A DNA stretch of 64,000 bases from Acidimicrobiaceae bacterium (lineage in GTDB: Bacteria; Actinomycetota; Acidimicrobiia; Acidimicrobiales; Ilumatobacteraceae): contig CANFGT010000003.1 in assembly GCA_947446815.1 (NCBI GenBank), positions 62,001 through 126,000 on the forward strand, written 5' to 3'. A program made the translations under genes and the position numbers. Under the pieces are notes generated by a model. The model did not search any database. It was not told where the DNA came from and saw only the letters and a list, made by a program, of their open reading frames with translations. Shown in pieces: positions 52,560-62,494 of this stretch. Every line of letters begins with the position of its first letter. Position 1 is the first letter of the stretch.

Positions 52560-55500
52560 TTAGCACCTAATGCGGATTGTCTGAATCTCGAATGGACGCA
52601 TGTCAATTTCCATCACCTGGTCGGTGACATCCAAGGGGACATTGATGGGTTCTTCAAGTCCATTACATAATTCAGCGTCGGTAGCGCCTATCAGTTGAAA
52701 TGTGCCACTGGTATGTGCACCCAAAGTTTCCCAGATGCGCACGATGAGATCACCAGTGTCGTCATCAGCAGGTTTCACAGCGCTAACTAATGCACCTGGC
52801 ACTCGAAGTTCTATACCTAATGAAGTAATAGACGGAGCCCCATCAATGATTCGAAGTGGGTGGGCGATTCGAGTGGCTTCTTCTTCCAGGCCATGCAGCA
52901 ATGGATCTCCGTCAGTGAGCATGACAGACCATTCCAAGTGTTGTTGACCAATGTCTGCCCGTGGGTCGGGAAAGCGTGGTGCACGCAGAAGAGTGATCTT
53001 TAGTTCATCACCTCGTACGTCGTATCCATGTGGCCCATCGGCGATGATCGCAACTCCGAAGGAACGTTCATGTACTGCGACATATCGGTGTGCGCACACC
53101 TCAAAGCGTGCAACATCCCAACTGGTGTTGGTGTGACGGGCACGCTCAACATGACCGAATTGTGTGCCGCAGAGAGCATTTACTGAACGAAGACCGGTGG
53201 GCAATTGCCATTGCAGTCGGCGCTCTGTTTCGTGCCAATTTGCATCGAGGGTGATATCGATTGTTGGTGCATTCGCACGCAAGGTGTAACGCACGGTGAA
53301 TTGTGAGACATCCGTGGAATAAGAGCATTCCACTATGGCGCGAAGCGGGCCAGATTCGATAATGGCAGTGAGTCCCTCGTTCAGCCACGCATCTATTGGC
53401 GCATTCGCATCTGTTGCATCAATGTCCCACGCGTCGTATTCCGCGGGGCGGTCTTGCCGCAACGTAAATGATGGAACAAGACCTGGTGGGAGGAGATTGC
53501 GAGCCCCATTGGAGATGGACTCAATGTGGCCATTGCGGGAGATGTCAAATGAGATGATGCCATTCGCAATTCGCCATCCGTCATTTAGTTCCTCAACAGA
53601 CACAGCCTGAATATGGTGAGGAATATCTGACGTGGTCGGTGCAGACGAGAAGTTTGGTGCATCGACCCACGCAGGATTTCCATCGACGTCCACTACTGCA
53701 GTTACTGCAACGGGCGCAGGATTCAGAACATGGGTGGGGCCGGCTGATACGGGAATCACACGCGCAAGAATGACTTCCACTTCTTCCGCGATAGCAGCAT
53801 GTTCTGCTTCTGCGTCATCATGCACCCACGCAATTGATGAACCAGGGATGATGTCGTGGAACTGCTGAGTAAGTACTCGTTGCCAGAGATTGTCGATACT
53901 GGAAGGACGTACTCCTGCTGAGGCAGACCACAGCTCAAGTTCGTGAAGCAGGCGTTCACTCCATCTATTTCCTTGTTTTGTTTTTACCTGAGTGGAGTAC
54001 GTGCCACGATGCTTTTCGAAATACATCTCACCGACCCACCGCGGAGCAGAGGCACCGTATTCATCCATGGTGTCGGCAAAGAAATCCTTCACAGTGCCGA
54101 AGGAAACGCGAGGTACGCCTTCCAAATCATTGGCGAGTCGACCGCGGTCAATCATCGTTTGGGTGGGTCCACCACCACCATCACCATGGCCGTACAACAC
54201 GAGAGAAGATGATGCGCCGACATGATCTCGGAAATTTCTCTCTGCAAATCGCAGTTGCGATGTCGTCAATAGCGCGTTGTAGGTATCCACGGGACTGAAA
54301 TGAGTGAACACTTGTGTTCCGTCGATACCTTCCCACCAGAACGAATGATGTGGCATTCGATTCGTTTCGTTCCAACTCAACTTTTGCGTAAAGAACCATT
54401 CGCATCCGCCATGCGCCACGATTTGCGGCAGTCCGCCGGGATAACCGAAGTCATCCGGAAGGAACGCACCGTTACATGTTGAGTTAAACCACTGTGAGAA
54501 TGCGCGTTGCCCTTGGAGTAATTGCCGTAACAAACTCTCGCCTGATGGCAAGTTGAGGTCTGTCTCCACCCACATGCCACCGACTGGCTCCCATCGACCT
54601 TCTGCGACTAGTCGTTTCACTTCTGCAAAGAGTTCTGGGGCATCCTCTGCAACCCAGGCATAGTGCTGAGCTTGACTGTGGCAAAAGACAGCGTCTGGAT
54701 TGTTCTCGAGAAGTGAGACGGCGTTAGCGAATGTGCGTACAGCCTTTCGACGTGTTTCACGAATTGGCCACAGCCACGCGGTATCAAGATGTGCATGGCC
54801 TGTTGCAACAATGCGATGTGCAGAAGGGCCATTACCGACGGAAAGAACAGTGTCTAATTCTGCGCGTGCTTTCGGTAAGGATTCCGCAAGGTTGTTTGAA
54901 TCAAACGCTTGGTCACAACGCTCAAGAGCCGCAAAAAGCCGCGCTCGTTGCGGGGATCTTTCTTCAAGATCAATACATAAATTGATACATGTGTGTAGAG
55001 CGATGGAGAACTCGTTGATTTCTGCATGGAAGACACAGAGACGTGCAGTACGAAGTGTGTAGATCGGTGTTGTCGGCGCAGTCGATGGGTCTCCAAAAGG
55101 AGTAGGACCGTATCCAGACTGGTGTCCGGCGATGATTGGTGTGGCAGCAGCTTCTATCCACAGCTCGATGAATTCGCCTGCAGTGCCAACTCCTAGATGA
55201 ATGGTCCGACGATCGGGTTGGATGGCATGAAGAATGCGGCCGTTGCGATACGCAAGAGCTTCAACCTCAAACCCGTCGCCACGACCAATAAATCCAAGGT
55301 CGATATGTGCAACCAGTTGTTGACCCTCTAAGTGAGATGGAACAGTTGCTGTCAAGCGGAACCAACGCGTATGCCATGCCCGACCCCACTTGGTGCCCAA
55401 AGTGAAATGCTCCAGCTGCGATGCAGTGGCCACGTCGTAACCAGGTGACTCAAAAAACTCAGCAGTTGCGGCAACCTCAAAATTCAGTCCATCACCTAAA

Positions 55501-55574
55501 ACGTGTGGTGAGACGCGGTCATTGAGAAGACGCTGTGCACGTTGCATTGCAGGGGCTGTAACGCGATGTGCCAT
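52560..55574 (-). CDS. Alpha-mannosidase, glycoside hydrolase family 38
   Basis: The 1004-residue GH38 enzyme has the zinc site 'GHAHLDTAWLWP' at residues 259-270, the nucleophile segment 'LPDDFGYPGGLPQI' (372-385, catalytic Asp) and 'WVETDLNLPSGESLLRQ' (335-351), plus 'YGHGDGGGG'. The N-terminal beta-domain and the long beta-sandwich C-terminus fit full-length bacterial alpha-mannosidases. It has no signal peptide, so it would act on mannosides or mannosylated lipids or glycans in the cytoplasm. It follows the SdsA1-like gene by six bases in the same direction. The 3' end converges on the coiled-coil gene. Confidence 0.94.
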   Translation of the reverse strand: MAHRVTAPAMQRAQRLLNDRVSPHVLGDGLNFEVAATAEFFESPGYDVATASQLEHFTLGTKWGRAWHTRWFRLTATVPSHLEGQQLVAHIDLGFIGRGDGFEVEALAYRNGRILHAIQPDRRTIHLGVGTAGEFIELWIEAAATPIIAGHQSGYGPTPFGDPSTAPTTPIYTLRTARLCVFHAEINEFSIALHTCINLCIDLEERSPQRARLFAALERCDQAFDSNNLAESLPKARAELDTVLSVGNGPSAHRIVATGHAHLDTAWLWPIRETRRKAVRTFANAVSLLENNPDAVFCHSQAQHYAWVAEDAPELFAEVKRLVAEGRWEPVGGMWVETDLNLPSGESLLRQLLQGQRAFSQWFNSTCNGAFLPDDFGYPGGLPQIVAHGGCEWFFTQKLSWNETNRMPHHSFWWEGIDGTQVFTHFSPVDTYNALLTTSQLRFAERNFRDHVGASSSLVLYGHGDGGGGPTQTMIDRGRLANDLEGVPRVSFGTVKDFFADTMDEYGASAPRWVGEMYFEKHRGTYSTQVKTKQGNRWSERLLHELELWSASAGVRPSSIDNLWQRVLTQQFHDIIPGSSIAWVHDDAEAEHAAIAEEVEVILARVIPVSAGPTHVLNPAPVAVTAVVDVDGNPAWVDAPNFSSAPTTSDIPHHIQAVSVEELNDGWRIANGIISFDISRNGHIESISNGARNLLPPGLVPSFTLRQDRPAEYDAWDIDATDANAPIDAWLNEGLTAIIESGPLRAIVECSYSTDVSQFTVRYTLRANAPTIDITLDANWHETERRLQWQLPTGLRSVNALCGTQFGHVERARHTNTSWDVARFEVCAHRYVAVHERSFGVAIIADGPHGYDVRGDELKITLLRAPRFPDPRADIGQQHLEWSVMLTDGDPLLHGLEEEATRIAHPLRIIDGAPSITSLGIELRVPGALVSAVKPADDDTGDLIVRIWETLGAHTSGTFQLIGATDAELCNGLEEPINVPLDVTDQVMEIDMRPFEIQTIRIRC

Positions 55575-55580
55575 GTCTAG

Positions 55581-57482
55581 TTATGGTTCAACGATGTGGA
55601 ATGCAGGCGTAAACACGTCAAGATTTCCGAAGATTGTCAAGAGTGCCGCTGGGTCGCCATCAATCACGATGTTGCCTTCATTGATTTGATCCGCAAATGT
55701 TGTCGCCTGTGTGACGACATCAATCAGTGTCATGCGCTTCATCGAAACGGTGACCGATGCTGCTGCATCGTGGCGACCCTGGATGTGGAAGAGAGTGCGG
55801 TTTGAAAGCCCCAGTGTCCACTTTTCATTGAGGTCGGTGAATGCCCAGTTGATAAACAACTTCTGACCACCGACATCTTCGGACTTGAGTCGCACCGCAA
55901 TGGTGTCAAACACTTGGTCGACAGACATTGCACGAAGTAATCCGCGGGCACGTAATGGGCCATTGGGCGCTGGTGGTGGTCCAATGCGCAACTCTTGAGC
56001 GCCATTGAGATACGCATTGCGGAATGTTGAAGATTCAGCCTGGTAGCCCATCTGTTCCAAAGTGTCAGCCTGCAGATCGCGGGCTGCTTGGTTGGTGGGG
56101 TCTGCAAACACGAGGTGGTTGACAAGTTCAGCCACCCAGCGGTAATCGCCGGCATCAAATGCTGTGCGTGCTTTTGCTAGAAGAGCATCTGCACCGCCTG
56201 CAAGTTCAACGTATCGCTTGCCAACTTCTACTGGGGGAAGCTTGTTGAGATTTGCAGGGTTGCCGTCGTACCAACTGAGGTAACGCTGATAGACGGCCTT
56301 CGAGTTGTGAATGAGGTCGCCGTAGTAACCACGGGTGTGGTCGTTGGCGAGAAACTCTTCGGGCAAACGCAATGTCTCGGCGATCTCAGTGGGAACAAGA
56401 CCATGGTTTGCGTAGCGCATCGTTTGGTCATGCATCCACTTGTAGAGGTCGCGCTGATTCGTGAGGAATCCCATGAGGTCTTCGTTGCCCCATCGTGGCC
56501 AGTTGTGCGATGTGAAAACAACGTCAGTTTGGTCGCCGAACATTTCCATTGCCTGATTGATGTACTTCGACCAATTCATTGCGTTGCGCACGAGTGCACC
56601 ACGAATAGGAATGAGGTTGTGCATTGTGTGGCTGCAGTTCTCCGCCATGCACAGTGCGTTGAGATCGGGGAAGAAGAAGTTCATCTCCGCTGGTGCTTCT
56701 GTTTCAGGCGTGAGTTGGAAGATGATGCGAATTCCGTCAACAATCATCTCTTCGCCAGTGGAAGTGATGTCATGTGTCGGCGCAATGAGACCTGGAGGCC
56801 CAATCGGGACAGAGTTGCCCAAGCCACAGTCAACATGACCGGTCGGACCGGCGGGAAGCAATGGTCCGAATTGATAGATGGCACGTCGACTCATCGCTGG
56901 ACCAGCGATCACGTTCTCGCCGACGGTCTCGCGCATGAAGTGCTCTGGCGCGATGATGATGCAACGACCAGCATCCACTTCTTCCTGCGATGTGACTCCG
57001 AGAACTCCACCGAAGTGATCGGTGTGTGAGTGGGTGTAAATCACGGCGACGACGGGAAGAAATCCGAGTTGAGCTGTGATGAGATCGTAACTATCGCGAG
57101 CGGTTTGCTCGGTGGTGAGAGGGTCGATGACCAACCAGCCGGTATTCCCGCGCATGAACGTGATGTTGGAGATGTCGTAGCCACGTACTTGGTACACGCC
57201 TTCACGAACCTCGAAAAGGCCATGATGATGATTGAGTTGCGCATGACGCCACAAACTGGGGTTCACTGTGTCGGGAGCCTCGTTGCCCACTGCGAGGAAT
57301 TCGTAGTCATTCACATTGATGACAGTGCGTCCGGTGGGGTCCACAATGTGGCCAGTGGGGTGCGGAGCGATGAAACCACGGGTTGCACGCTCGAAGTCGC
57401 CCCCATCGGTCGGGGTAGTAACAGTGGCATTACGAGCCTTCGTATGCGCTGTTGCGGGCTTGTGATCTTTGAACCTCGACAT
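55581..57482 (-). CDS. SdsA1-like alkylsulfatase (metallo-beta-lactamase fold)
   Basis: The 633-residue protein matches the secondary/primary alkylsulfatase family. A metallo-beta-lactamase domain with 'THSHTDHFGG' (His151, His153, Asp155, His156) is followed by a dimerisation segment and a C-terminal SCP-2-like domain ('VDQVFDTIAVRLKSEDVGG'). The family hydrolyses alkyl sulfates such as SDS to alcohol and sulfate. GGGAGG precedes ATG 57482. The frame continues 13 codons upstream, but the ribosome-binding site decides the start. No signal peptide is visible, unlike the Pseudomonas enzyme. It is codirectional with the mannosidase (six bases). Confidence 0.92.
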   Translation of the reverse strand: MSRFKDHKPATAHTKARNATVTTPTDGGDFERATRGFIAPHPTGHIVDPTGRTVINVNDYEFLAVGNEAPDTVNPSLWRHAQLNHHHGLFEVREGVYQVRGYDISNITFMRGNTGWLVIDPLTTEQTARDSYDLITAQLGFLPVVAVIYTHSHTDHFGGVLGVTSQEEVDAGRCIIIAPEHFMRETVGENVIAGPAMSRRAIYQFGPLLPAGPTGHVDCGLGNSVPIGPPGLIAPTHDITSTGEEMIVDGIRIIFQLTPETEAPAEMNFFFPDLNALCMAENCSHTMHNLIPIRGALVRNAMNWSKYINQAMEMFGDQTDVVFTSHNWPRWGNEDLMGFLTNQRDLYKWMHDQTMRYANHGLVPTEIAETLRLPEEFLANDHTRGYYGDLIHNSKAVYQRYLSWYDGNPANLNKLPPVEVGKRYVELAGGADALLAKARTAFDAGDYRWVAELVNHLVFADPTNQAARDLQADTLEQMGYQAESSTFRNAYLNGAQELRIGPPPAPNGPLRARGLLRAMSVDQVFDTIAVRLKSEDVGGQKLFINWAFTDLNEKWTLGLSNRTLFHIQGRHDAAASVTVSMKRMTLIDVVTQATTFADQINEGNIVIDGDPAALLTIFGNLDVFTPAFHIVEP

Positions 57483-57627
57483 GGTGCCTCCCATATAGAT
57501 AGAGGAAATGACCTTAGCCAATAAGCCCTAGGGCATCCGAAGAGAGGTTCCGCCATGGGCTGGAAGAGCCGAGGAGAACTAGGGTGACATCAGGGGCCAA
57601 CTGAGACCCCACGACACGAGGGAGCGC

Positions 57628-58950
57628 GTGATGCCAAAGCCAGGAATGCATTCAGGTGTAGAGACCGACGAGGGTTTGAACCTCGCAATGTCACAGAAGG
57701 TTCAGCCTCTGTACAGCGCCGTCAAGAAGTTCATCGCTGAAGAAGTTGAGCCAGCAACGGAAGAGTTCTATGCGTTGGGTGAAGGTCGCGCCGACCGTTG
57801 GTCGTATGCACCAGGACAACTTGAAATTCTTGAAGGACTGAAGGCCAAAGCTCGCGAGCGCGGATTGTGGAACTTCTTCCTTCCCGACGCTGCGACAGGC
57901 GAAGGCTTGTCGAACCTTGACTATGCATACATTGCAGTGGAGTTGGGCAAGAGCCCACTCGCATCAGAAAGCATGAACTGCGCTGCTCCCGATACAGGCA
58001 ACATGGAAGTGCTGGAGCGTGTTGGCACGCCAGAGCAAAAAGCCAAGTGGCTTGAACCGCTGTTGCGGGGCGAAATCCGCTCGGCATACGCAATGACTGA
58101 ACCAGACGTTGCCTCGTCAGATGCAAAGAACATCGCATGTCTCGCACAACTCGATGGTGATGAATGGGTGATCAACGGAGAGAAGTACTACATCTCTGGT
58201 GCTGGCGACCCACGTTGCAAGATCATGATCGTGATGTTGCTCACGAGCCCTGATGGTCCACCAAGCCGCAAGCACTCACAAATTCTTGTGCCGATGGATA
58301 CTCCTGGAGTTGAAATTGTTGGCCCGATGGAAGTATTCGGTGAAGACGATGCGCCACACGGACACATGCACTTGCGTTTCAACAATGTGCGCGTGCCGAA
58401 AGACAACCTTCTTCTCGGCGAGGGCCGTGGCTTTGAGATTTCTCAGGTTCGCCTCGGACCTGGTCGTATCCACCACTGCATGCGCTCCATTGGTGCAGCA
58501 GAGCGTGCACTTGAGTTGATGGTTCGTCGTGGACTGACTCGCGAAGCTTTTGGTCGCCCCATTGCGCGTTTGGGTAAGAACCCAGAAATCATTGCAAAGG
58601 CTCGTATCGAGATTGAAGCATGTCGTCTGATGGTGCTTCGCGCAGCGCGGGCCATGGACACCTTGGGTAATGCTGAAGCACGTATCTGGGTCAGCGCGAT
58701 TAAGGCGATGGTGCCAATTCGTGTATGCCAGATCATCGACGAAGCAATTCAGATGCACGGCGCAACAGGTGTATCGCAGTGGACACCGCTTGCACGCATG
58801 TACGCCAGCCAGCGCACATTGCGTTTGGCTGACGGTCCAGACGAAGTGCACTGGGGTGTTGTTGCTCGTGCAGAAACAACTCGCTACGAAGGTGAATCCA
58901 CCCCACCGAAGCCAACGGCATACCGCGGTATGTTCAGCGGACCAAGCTGA
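57628..58950 (+). CDS. Acyl-CoA dehydrogenase (ACAD10/11-like)
   Basis: The 440-residue protein has the acyl-CoA dehydrogenase middle domain with 'SAYAMTEPDVASSDAKNI' and 'INGEKYYISGAGDPRCK', the C-terminal helices with 'RLGPGRIHHCMRSIGAAERALELM', and 'QMHGATGVSQWTPLARMYASQRTLRLADGPDEVHWGVVAR'; the 'DGPDEVH' end is typical of the ACAD10/11-like subgroup. The N-terminus contains 'MPKPGMHSGVETDEG'. It likely oxidises a long or branched acyl-CoA. It is followed after 12 bases by an LLM-class oxidoreductase, forming a two-gene unit. Confidence 0.92.
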   Translation: MMPKPGMHSGVETDEGLNLAMSQKVQPLYSAVKKFIAEEVEPATEEFYALGEGRADRWSYAPGQLEILEGLKAKARERGLWNFFLPDAATGEGLSNLDYAYIAVELGKSPLASESMNCAAPDTGNMEVLERVGTPEQKAKWLEPLLRGEIRSAYAMTEPDVASSDAKNIACLAQLDGDEWVINGEKYYISGAGDPRCKIMIVMLLTSPDGPPSRKHSQILVPMDTPGVEIVGPMEVFGEDDAPHGHMHLRFNNVRVPKDNLLLGEGRGFEISQVRLGPGRIHHCMRSIGAAERALELMVRRGLTREAFGRPIARLGKNPEIIAKARIEIEACRLMVLRAARAMDTLGNAEARIWVSAIKAMVPIRVCQIIDEAIQMHGATGVSQWTPLARMYASQRTLRLADGPDEVHWGVVARAETTRYEGESTPPKPTAYRGMFSGPS

Positions 58951-58962
58951 AAAAGGAACATC

Positions 58963-59874
58963 ATGTATTTCTCCGCTTGGGCAAATAGCGCACATCCATG
59001 GACTGAAGTTCGCGACTTCGTTTCCGAAGTTGAAAACATGGGCTGGGACGGCTTCTGGTATGCCGACCACTACATGCCAAATACTCCCGATGGTGAACCC
59101 ATCGGCGGCAACTTCAATGAATGCTTCAGTGTGTTGTCTGCACTCGCGGCGACAACATCACACCTGCGTCTCGGATCGCTGGTGACACCAACAACGGTGA
59201 ATCATCCCGCGCTGATTGCTAACCGCGCAGCAACGATTGATCAGATCAGCAATGGTCGCTTCGTATTGGGTATGGGAGCCGGTTGGCAGATCAACGAACA
59301 TAAAGCGTTTGGTATTGAACTGTTCGATGCCAAGCCGCGAGTTGATCGATTCGCCGAAGCGATTGAAATTGTGAGCAGCATGCTCAGCCAAGAGCGCACC
59401 ACGTTCAAGGGTGAGCACTTCACGATTACTAACGCACCGTGCGAGCCAAAGCCTGTTCAGTCGCCATTGCCCATCTTGGTAGGTACCGGCGGTACTCGCA
59501 TGTTGCGCCTCACCGCACGTTTCGCTCAAGAGTGGAATACATGGGGAACGCCCGAAGTCGCTGGTGGAGTCATCAAGAAATTGCGTGAAGCATGTGAGAA
59601 GGAAGGCCGCGATCCTGCGACTGTCCGCACATCAGTGCAACCATTGTTCTTCCTCACACCTACAGAAGATGCAGCTGAAAAATTGAAGGCACATGTGCCC
59701 GCAGATCGCGCAGTTGTCGGAACTCCCTCACAAATTGTTGACGCCGTTGCTGAATACAAGGCGCTTGGATTCGATGAGATTTGTGTTCCCGACTTCACGA
59801 TGGGTGCAACACCGCAAGAGCGTCTCGAGAAGTACGGCATCTTCTGGAATGAAGTTGCTTCGCAATTTCGCTAA
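58963..59874 (+). CDS. LLM-class (luciferase-like) F420/FMN-dependent oxidoreductase
   Basis: The 303-residue TIM-barrel protein is of the luciferase-like monooxygenase superfamily. It begins 'MYFSAWANSAHPWTEVRDFVSEVENMGWDGFWYADHYMP' (key residues: GWDGFWYADHY), has 'RLGSLVTPTTVNHPALIANRAATIDQISNGRFVLGMGAGW' (key: NHPALIAN, GMGAGW) and 'PILVGTGGTRMLRLTARFAQEWN' (key: VGTGG). This is the pattern of actinobacterial F420-dependent members, but FMN use cannot be excluded. It is cotranscribed with the acyl-CoA dehydrogenase gene and converges on trhO. Substrate unknown. Confidence 0.9.
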   Translation: MYFSAWANSAHPWTEVRDFVSEVENMGWDGFWYADHYMPNTPDGEPIGGNFNECFSVLSALAATTSHLRLGSLVTPTTVNHPALIANRAATIDQISNGRFVLGMGAGWQINEHKAFGIELFDAKPRVDRFAEAIEIVSSMLSQERTTFKGEHFTITNAPCEPKPVQSPLPILVGTGGTRMLRLTARFAQEWNTWGTPEVAGGVIKKLREACEKEGRDPATVRTSVQPLFFLTPTEDAAEKLKAHVPADRAVVGTPSQIVDAVAEYKALGFDEICVPDFTMGATPQERLEKYGIFWNEVASQFR

Positions 59875-59887
59875 CTAATTTCGCCGG

Positions 59888-60769
59888 CTATACGCCTGAG
59901 CGACAATTAACGCACTGCGGCTCTTCATCTGTCGTGCAGTTGTTGCACACAAGAATGCGCGTACGACACGCGAGATTACGGCAGTTATAGAAGTCGTTGG
60001 TTGGCTGACTGCAGTAATCGCATTCACCAAGCAGAGTCTCTTCTTTCCCGTATTCAAGTTTGAGACGCTTGTCAAAGACGTACAACGAGCCTTCCCATAA
60101 ACCTTTGTCGCGGAATTGCTCTGCATACCGGACAATGCCGCCCTCAATTTGATACACCTCTTTGAATCCACGGTTCTTCATAATGACCGACAGGATTTCG
60201 CAGCGAATACCGCCAGTGCAGTACGAAACGATGGGCCTGTCTTTGAGGTGGTCATACTTGCCACTCTCCAGTTCACGGACGAAGTCAGGCGTTGTTTTGG
60301 TATCGGGAACGATTGCATCACGGAAGCGACCAATGCGCGATTCAAACGCATTGCGACCATCGAAGAACACAACATCGTCACCACGTTCGGCCACTAATTC
60401 ATTGACCTCGTTCGGCTTCAAGTGCTGTCCACCACCGATTATTCCGTTTTCATCCACCTGAATTTCTTCGGGAACACCGAACGTCACGATCTCTTCTCGG
60501 ACACGAACACTGAGTCGAGGAAAATCATCGCCCAATCCCTCTGACCACTTGAAATCAATGTCTTTGAACGCTGCGTATTCGCGTGTTTCGCGTAAGTACA
60601 ACTTGATGTTCTTCAACTCTCCGCCAACGGTTCCGTTAATGCCGTGCTTGGAAAGGATGATGCGACCTTTCAGATTCAGTCTCTCGCAGAGGGCGCGTTG
60701 CCACATCCGAATCGCAATGGGATCGGCGAGCGGAGTGAATTTATAGAAGAGAATAATCTTTGCTTCGAT
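59888..60769 (-). CDS. trhO: tRNA uridine(34) hydroxylase TrhO (rhodanese-domain), non-canonical start
   Basis: TrhO hydroxylates U34 of certain tRNAs. The rhodanese domain has '[11 protein letters not shown]' with the catalytic Cys, and the N-terminus has the family's '[23 protein letters not shown]'; key parts are 'YKFTPLADP' and 'RMWQRALCE'. The C-terminus carries a Cys-rich zinc region ('[16 protein letters not shown]', 'CNNC', 'CVNC'). The conserved N-terminus extends 21 residues above the first ATG (60706), up to an in-frame TAG at 60779-60781, and that stretch contains no ATG, GTG or TTG. ATC 60769 gives an N-terminus ([10 protein letters not shown]) like the family, with GGCAGGTAG 8-16 bases upstream. 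I therefore start there, provisionally. Confidence 0.87.
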   Translation of the reverse strand: MEAKIILFYKFTPLADPIAIRMWQRALCERLNLKGRIILSKHGINGTVGGELKNIKLYLRETREYAAFKDIDFKWSEGLGDDFPRLSVRVREEIVTFGVPEEIQVDENGIIGGGQHLKPNEVNELVAERGDDVVFFDGRNAFESRIGRFRDAIVPDTKTTPDFVRELESGKYDHLKDRPIVSYCTGGIRCEILSVIMKNRGFKEVYQIEGGIVRYAEQFRDKGLWEGSLYVFDKRLKLEYGKEETLLGECDYCSQPTNDFYNCRNLACRTRILVCNNCTTDEEPQCVNCRSGV

Positions 60770-60790
60770 GCAACGAAACTACCTGCCGAA

Positions 60791-62446
60791 CTAGTCAGGT
60801 TCCGAAATTTCGATGCTGGGAACTGTTGTTCGTGTTGTTTGGTTTGGCTTGCCTGGGGTGAAATTTGGGACTTTAGGAACGACAACTCGGACTGGCTCAA
60901 GTCGTGAAGGCAGAAACGTGAGATGACCTCGATCATCGATGGACATGGTGAGTTCGATTGTTTCGGATTTCTGTAGAAGGGGAATCTTGGCGAAAGGAGT
61001 CGTGGCGCCCTTTGCGCCTTTAAGAGCGACTTCGATGCTGTTTCCTGAAATTGAGCGCACGGTAATGATCTCGCCGGCATTCAAAGTACGGCGAGTAATG
61101 CGCGAGCCGGCAGCAAGGCTGAGCTGTGCTGAGTTACTGGAGGGAGCATGAACGAGTGTGCGATCTTTATGAACTGAGAGCAAAGCTGATGATTGATGTG
61201 CGTCATCCAAAACATCACGCGCCAAGTCGCCAGTCACTTGCAAGGTTGCGCCGTCGGAGCGACGTAAACCGACGACGACGTCTGCAGCTGAAAGATTTTT
61301 TGATTCTCGTTTCAGTCGAATGTCGAAGTCGGTGATGGCATGCGGAATGGTGACAGTGATGAGACCACCAGTGCTGCCCTTGCCGATGGAGTAGGTGGCG
61401 CCACTAATGGTGTTAGTGATGCCTGTTGGAGAACTGAGAAAAGTTCCTGCGTCTGTTGTGACTTCAACAAATCCAGCCTCAGAGACATCACGCGAAGCAA
61501 TAGTGACGACATTTGGTGCAGTCGCAAGTGAGGTGGTGCAGAAGGGGCATCGGAAAGGTCCTTTACGAGAAGACATGGGTGTGAGTTCAAGTGAGCCAGT
61601 ACCGCCTTTCCAAGTGATGACCGATCCATCGAGACCGTGAAACGCATTTGGGTAGCGCCAAGTGTTTGTCTTGGAGTTCACGAATATTTCAAACCGTTTA
61701 CCCGGATGATTGTTGTCGTAGACGTGAATAATGAAGTCATCTCCGCGAAGTGTGATGGCAAAAGGAGTCACCGAGTGCCCCGATGTTCCTTGGTACATGC
61801 CAATGGTGTCTCCACGATCGTTGCCAAGACTGAAGAAGAGATCGCCGACGAGTTGAAGAGGGGACCGTTCGCGTGCTTCTGCGGCTCGATGTGTTACTTC
61901 TTCCAAGAATTGTGTGGCCCACCATCGAACAATTGATTCGTTCAGCAGAGGATTATCGACACTCAATTCCGCTGTATTGCGCGCATTGGGCTGATAGGCG
62001 CTCAATGATTCCATTCCCAAGCGAAGGCGAGTACTCAGTGTGGCAAGACCTTCGCATCGTCCGCCGTTTAATGCTGTATTCCATTCTTCGAGTTTTTGAA
62101 TAGCCGCAGGGCGAAGAATGCACGATGACGCTTCGCTTGCGACACATACGGCGTCATGGCCAAAGAGGCTCACCAATGTTTGTGCGGTCACATTGCCCGT
62201 CGCCATTGTGGAACTACCCCAGTTAGCGAAAGAGAAATCATCAGTCGACCAACGGAAGTCTTTGTCGAGACACAGTTTCCCCGGACCAAGTTTTGGTACT
62301 GATAAATCGGTGCAATGCGTGAGCAGTTCGTGCACCAGAGAATCAGTGCTCGGGGCTGCATCTGCTGATTCAGATGACGAAGTGCTGCAGGCATTGAGCG
62401 TGATGGTTGTAATGACTATGAGAGAAGCGAGCCACGTCCTGCGCAT
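60791..62446 (-). CDS. Secreted lipoprotein of unknown function
   Basis: From ATG 62446 (AAGGA just upstream) the 551-residue product starts with a lipoprotein signal peptide. It has a basic start, hydrophobic residues 6-16 and the lipobox 'LNAC' with Cys20 as predicted acylation site, then a Ser-rich linker. The mature part shows no domain I recognise. There is a Cys-rich helical N-terminal region (several Cys between residues 50 and 120) and beta-rich repeats in the C-terminal half. Its stop lies 21 bases before the proposed trhO start, so the two genes could share a transcript. It diverges from the TauE/SafE gene. Confidence 0.75.
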   Translation of the reverse strand: MRRTWLASLIVITTITLNACSTSSSESADAAPSTDSLVHELLTHCTDLSVPKLGPGKLCLDKDFRWSTDDFSFANWGSSTMATGNVTAQTLVSLFGHDAVCVASEASSCILRPAAIQKLEEWNTALNGGRCEGLATLSTRLRLGMESLSAYQPNARNTAELSVDNPLLNESIVRWWATQFLEEVTHRAAEARERSPLQLVGDLFFSLGNDRGDTIGMYQGTSGHSVTPFAITLRGDDFIIHVYDNNHPGKRFEIFVNSKTNTWRYPNAFHGLDGSVITWKGGTGSLELTPMSSRKGPFRCPFCTTSLATAPNVVTIASRDVSEAGFVEVTTDAGTFLSSPTGITNTISGATYSIGKGSTGGLITVTIPHAITDFDIRLKRESKNLSAADVVVGLRRSDGATLQVTGDLARDVLDDAHQSSALLSVHKDRTLVHAPSSNSAQLSLAAGSRITRRTLNAGEIITVRSISGNSIEVALKGAKGATTPFAKIPLLQKSETIELTMSIDDRGHLTFLPSRLEPVRVVVPKVPNFTPGKPNQTTRTTVPSIEISEPD

Positions 62447-62494
62447 TCCTTGAACGATACGAAACTTGGGCAAGTTGTGGAAGCATTGCGAGCA

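Noticed and set aside
56307-57029. 240-codon open frame on the plus strand
   Set aside because: It is the complement of the alkylsulfatase gene and its sequence is a Cys/His-rich artefact without family resemblance.
58276-59070. 264-codon open frame on the minus strand
   Set aside because: Antisense to the acyl-CoA dehydrogenase and LLM genes, which have strong motifs; no ribosome-binding site or domain.
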